From Planctomycetota bacterium (GTDB lineage: Bacteria; Planctomycetota; Phycisphaerae; UBA1845; PWPN01), in the NCBI GenBank assembly GCA_020346805.1, contig CP070790.1:3236086-3251979 (forward strand): DNA of 15,894 nucleotides. The letters are read 5' to 3'. The translations under genes and the position numbers were made by a program. Numbering within the stretch: position 1 is the stretch's first letter; each line of letters starts with the position of its first letter. The notes under the pieces are model-generated. The model worked only from the letters and a program-made list of their open reading frames with translations, was not told the DNA's origin and made no database searches. Of this stretch, positions 15,760 through 15,894 are shown in pieces.

Positions 15760-15894
15760 GATGTTACTCCATTTATTCGCAACACACCTTCGATACTCAA
15801 CTTTTCCAACAAGCCGGACCGGGTATTTTCGCCTCGAGCGGGCAAACTGGCAAGGGCGAGATTTAATAATCTGTAAACCTCTTTTTATCCAACT

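Noticed and set aside
1..15894. Search for tRNA or rRNA genes, insertion sequences, CRISPR arrays, toxin-antitoxin pairs and phage genes
   Set aside because: None could be supported by reading: there are no regularly spaced repeats, no transposase or integrase motif and no cloverleaf-like segment.

Overview
The window reads like a chromosomal segment of a free-living member of the Planctomycetota, most likely the Phycisphaerae side of the phylum. This placement is inferred from gene content and was not tested against a database. Three things support it: a secreted sulfatase that ends in two acidic, Cys-flanked dockerin-like repeats of a kind common on planctomycete exported proteins, a DUF1080 protein and a large DUF2961/GH172 protein, and a high share of exported proteins of unknown function beside ordinary housekeeping genes. 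There is no tRNA, rRNA, transposase, integrase, phage gene or CRISPR array. The region looks like ordinary core-plus-saccharolytic chromosome rather than an island.

Left part (1-4963): a short non-coding stretch holds one copy of a widespread dispersed repeat and two small hairpins. It is followed by a small lipoprotein gene (+), convergent with pyrE (-). Divergent from pyrE lies a tight + strand cluster of ubiE/menG methyltransferase, a six-helix membrane protein with a TPR-like exported part, and ubiX flavin prenyltransferase. The spacings are 18 and 17 nt, so it is probably one operon tied to menaquinone or related prenylated quinone synthesis. The pyrE-ubiE gap carries a long hairpin that pairs fully only as RNA of the pyrE strand.

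Middle part (5012-10391): two exported proteins on the - strand, a GH172-family glycoside hydrolase and a formylglycine-type sulfatase with a lectin-like, Fn3-like and dockerin-like tail. They would suit breakdown of a sulfated furanose-containing glycan outside the cytoplasm. A 21-codon ORF with its own ribosome site sits just in front of the GH172 gene, downstream of a good promoter candidate.

Right part (10680-15759): an exported TPR/beta/HEAT repeat protein (+) runs into a bidirectional terminator shared with recA (-). recA has a clear promoter whose -10 box is flanked by an 8-bp direct repeat. Further right is an exported DUF1080 (3-keto-glycoside hydrolase-like) protein (-) with two N-terminal repeats. 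No complete new defence or mobile system is visible. The most promising unexplained items are the membrane/TPR protein inside the quinone operon, the pyrE leader hairpin, the recA operator-like repeat and the small ORF before GH172.
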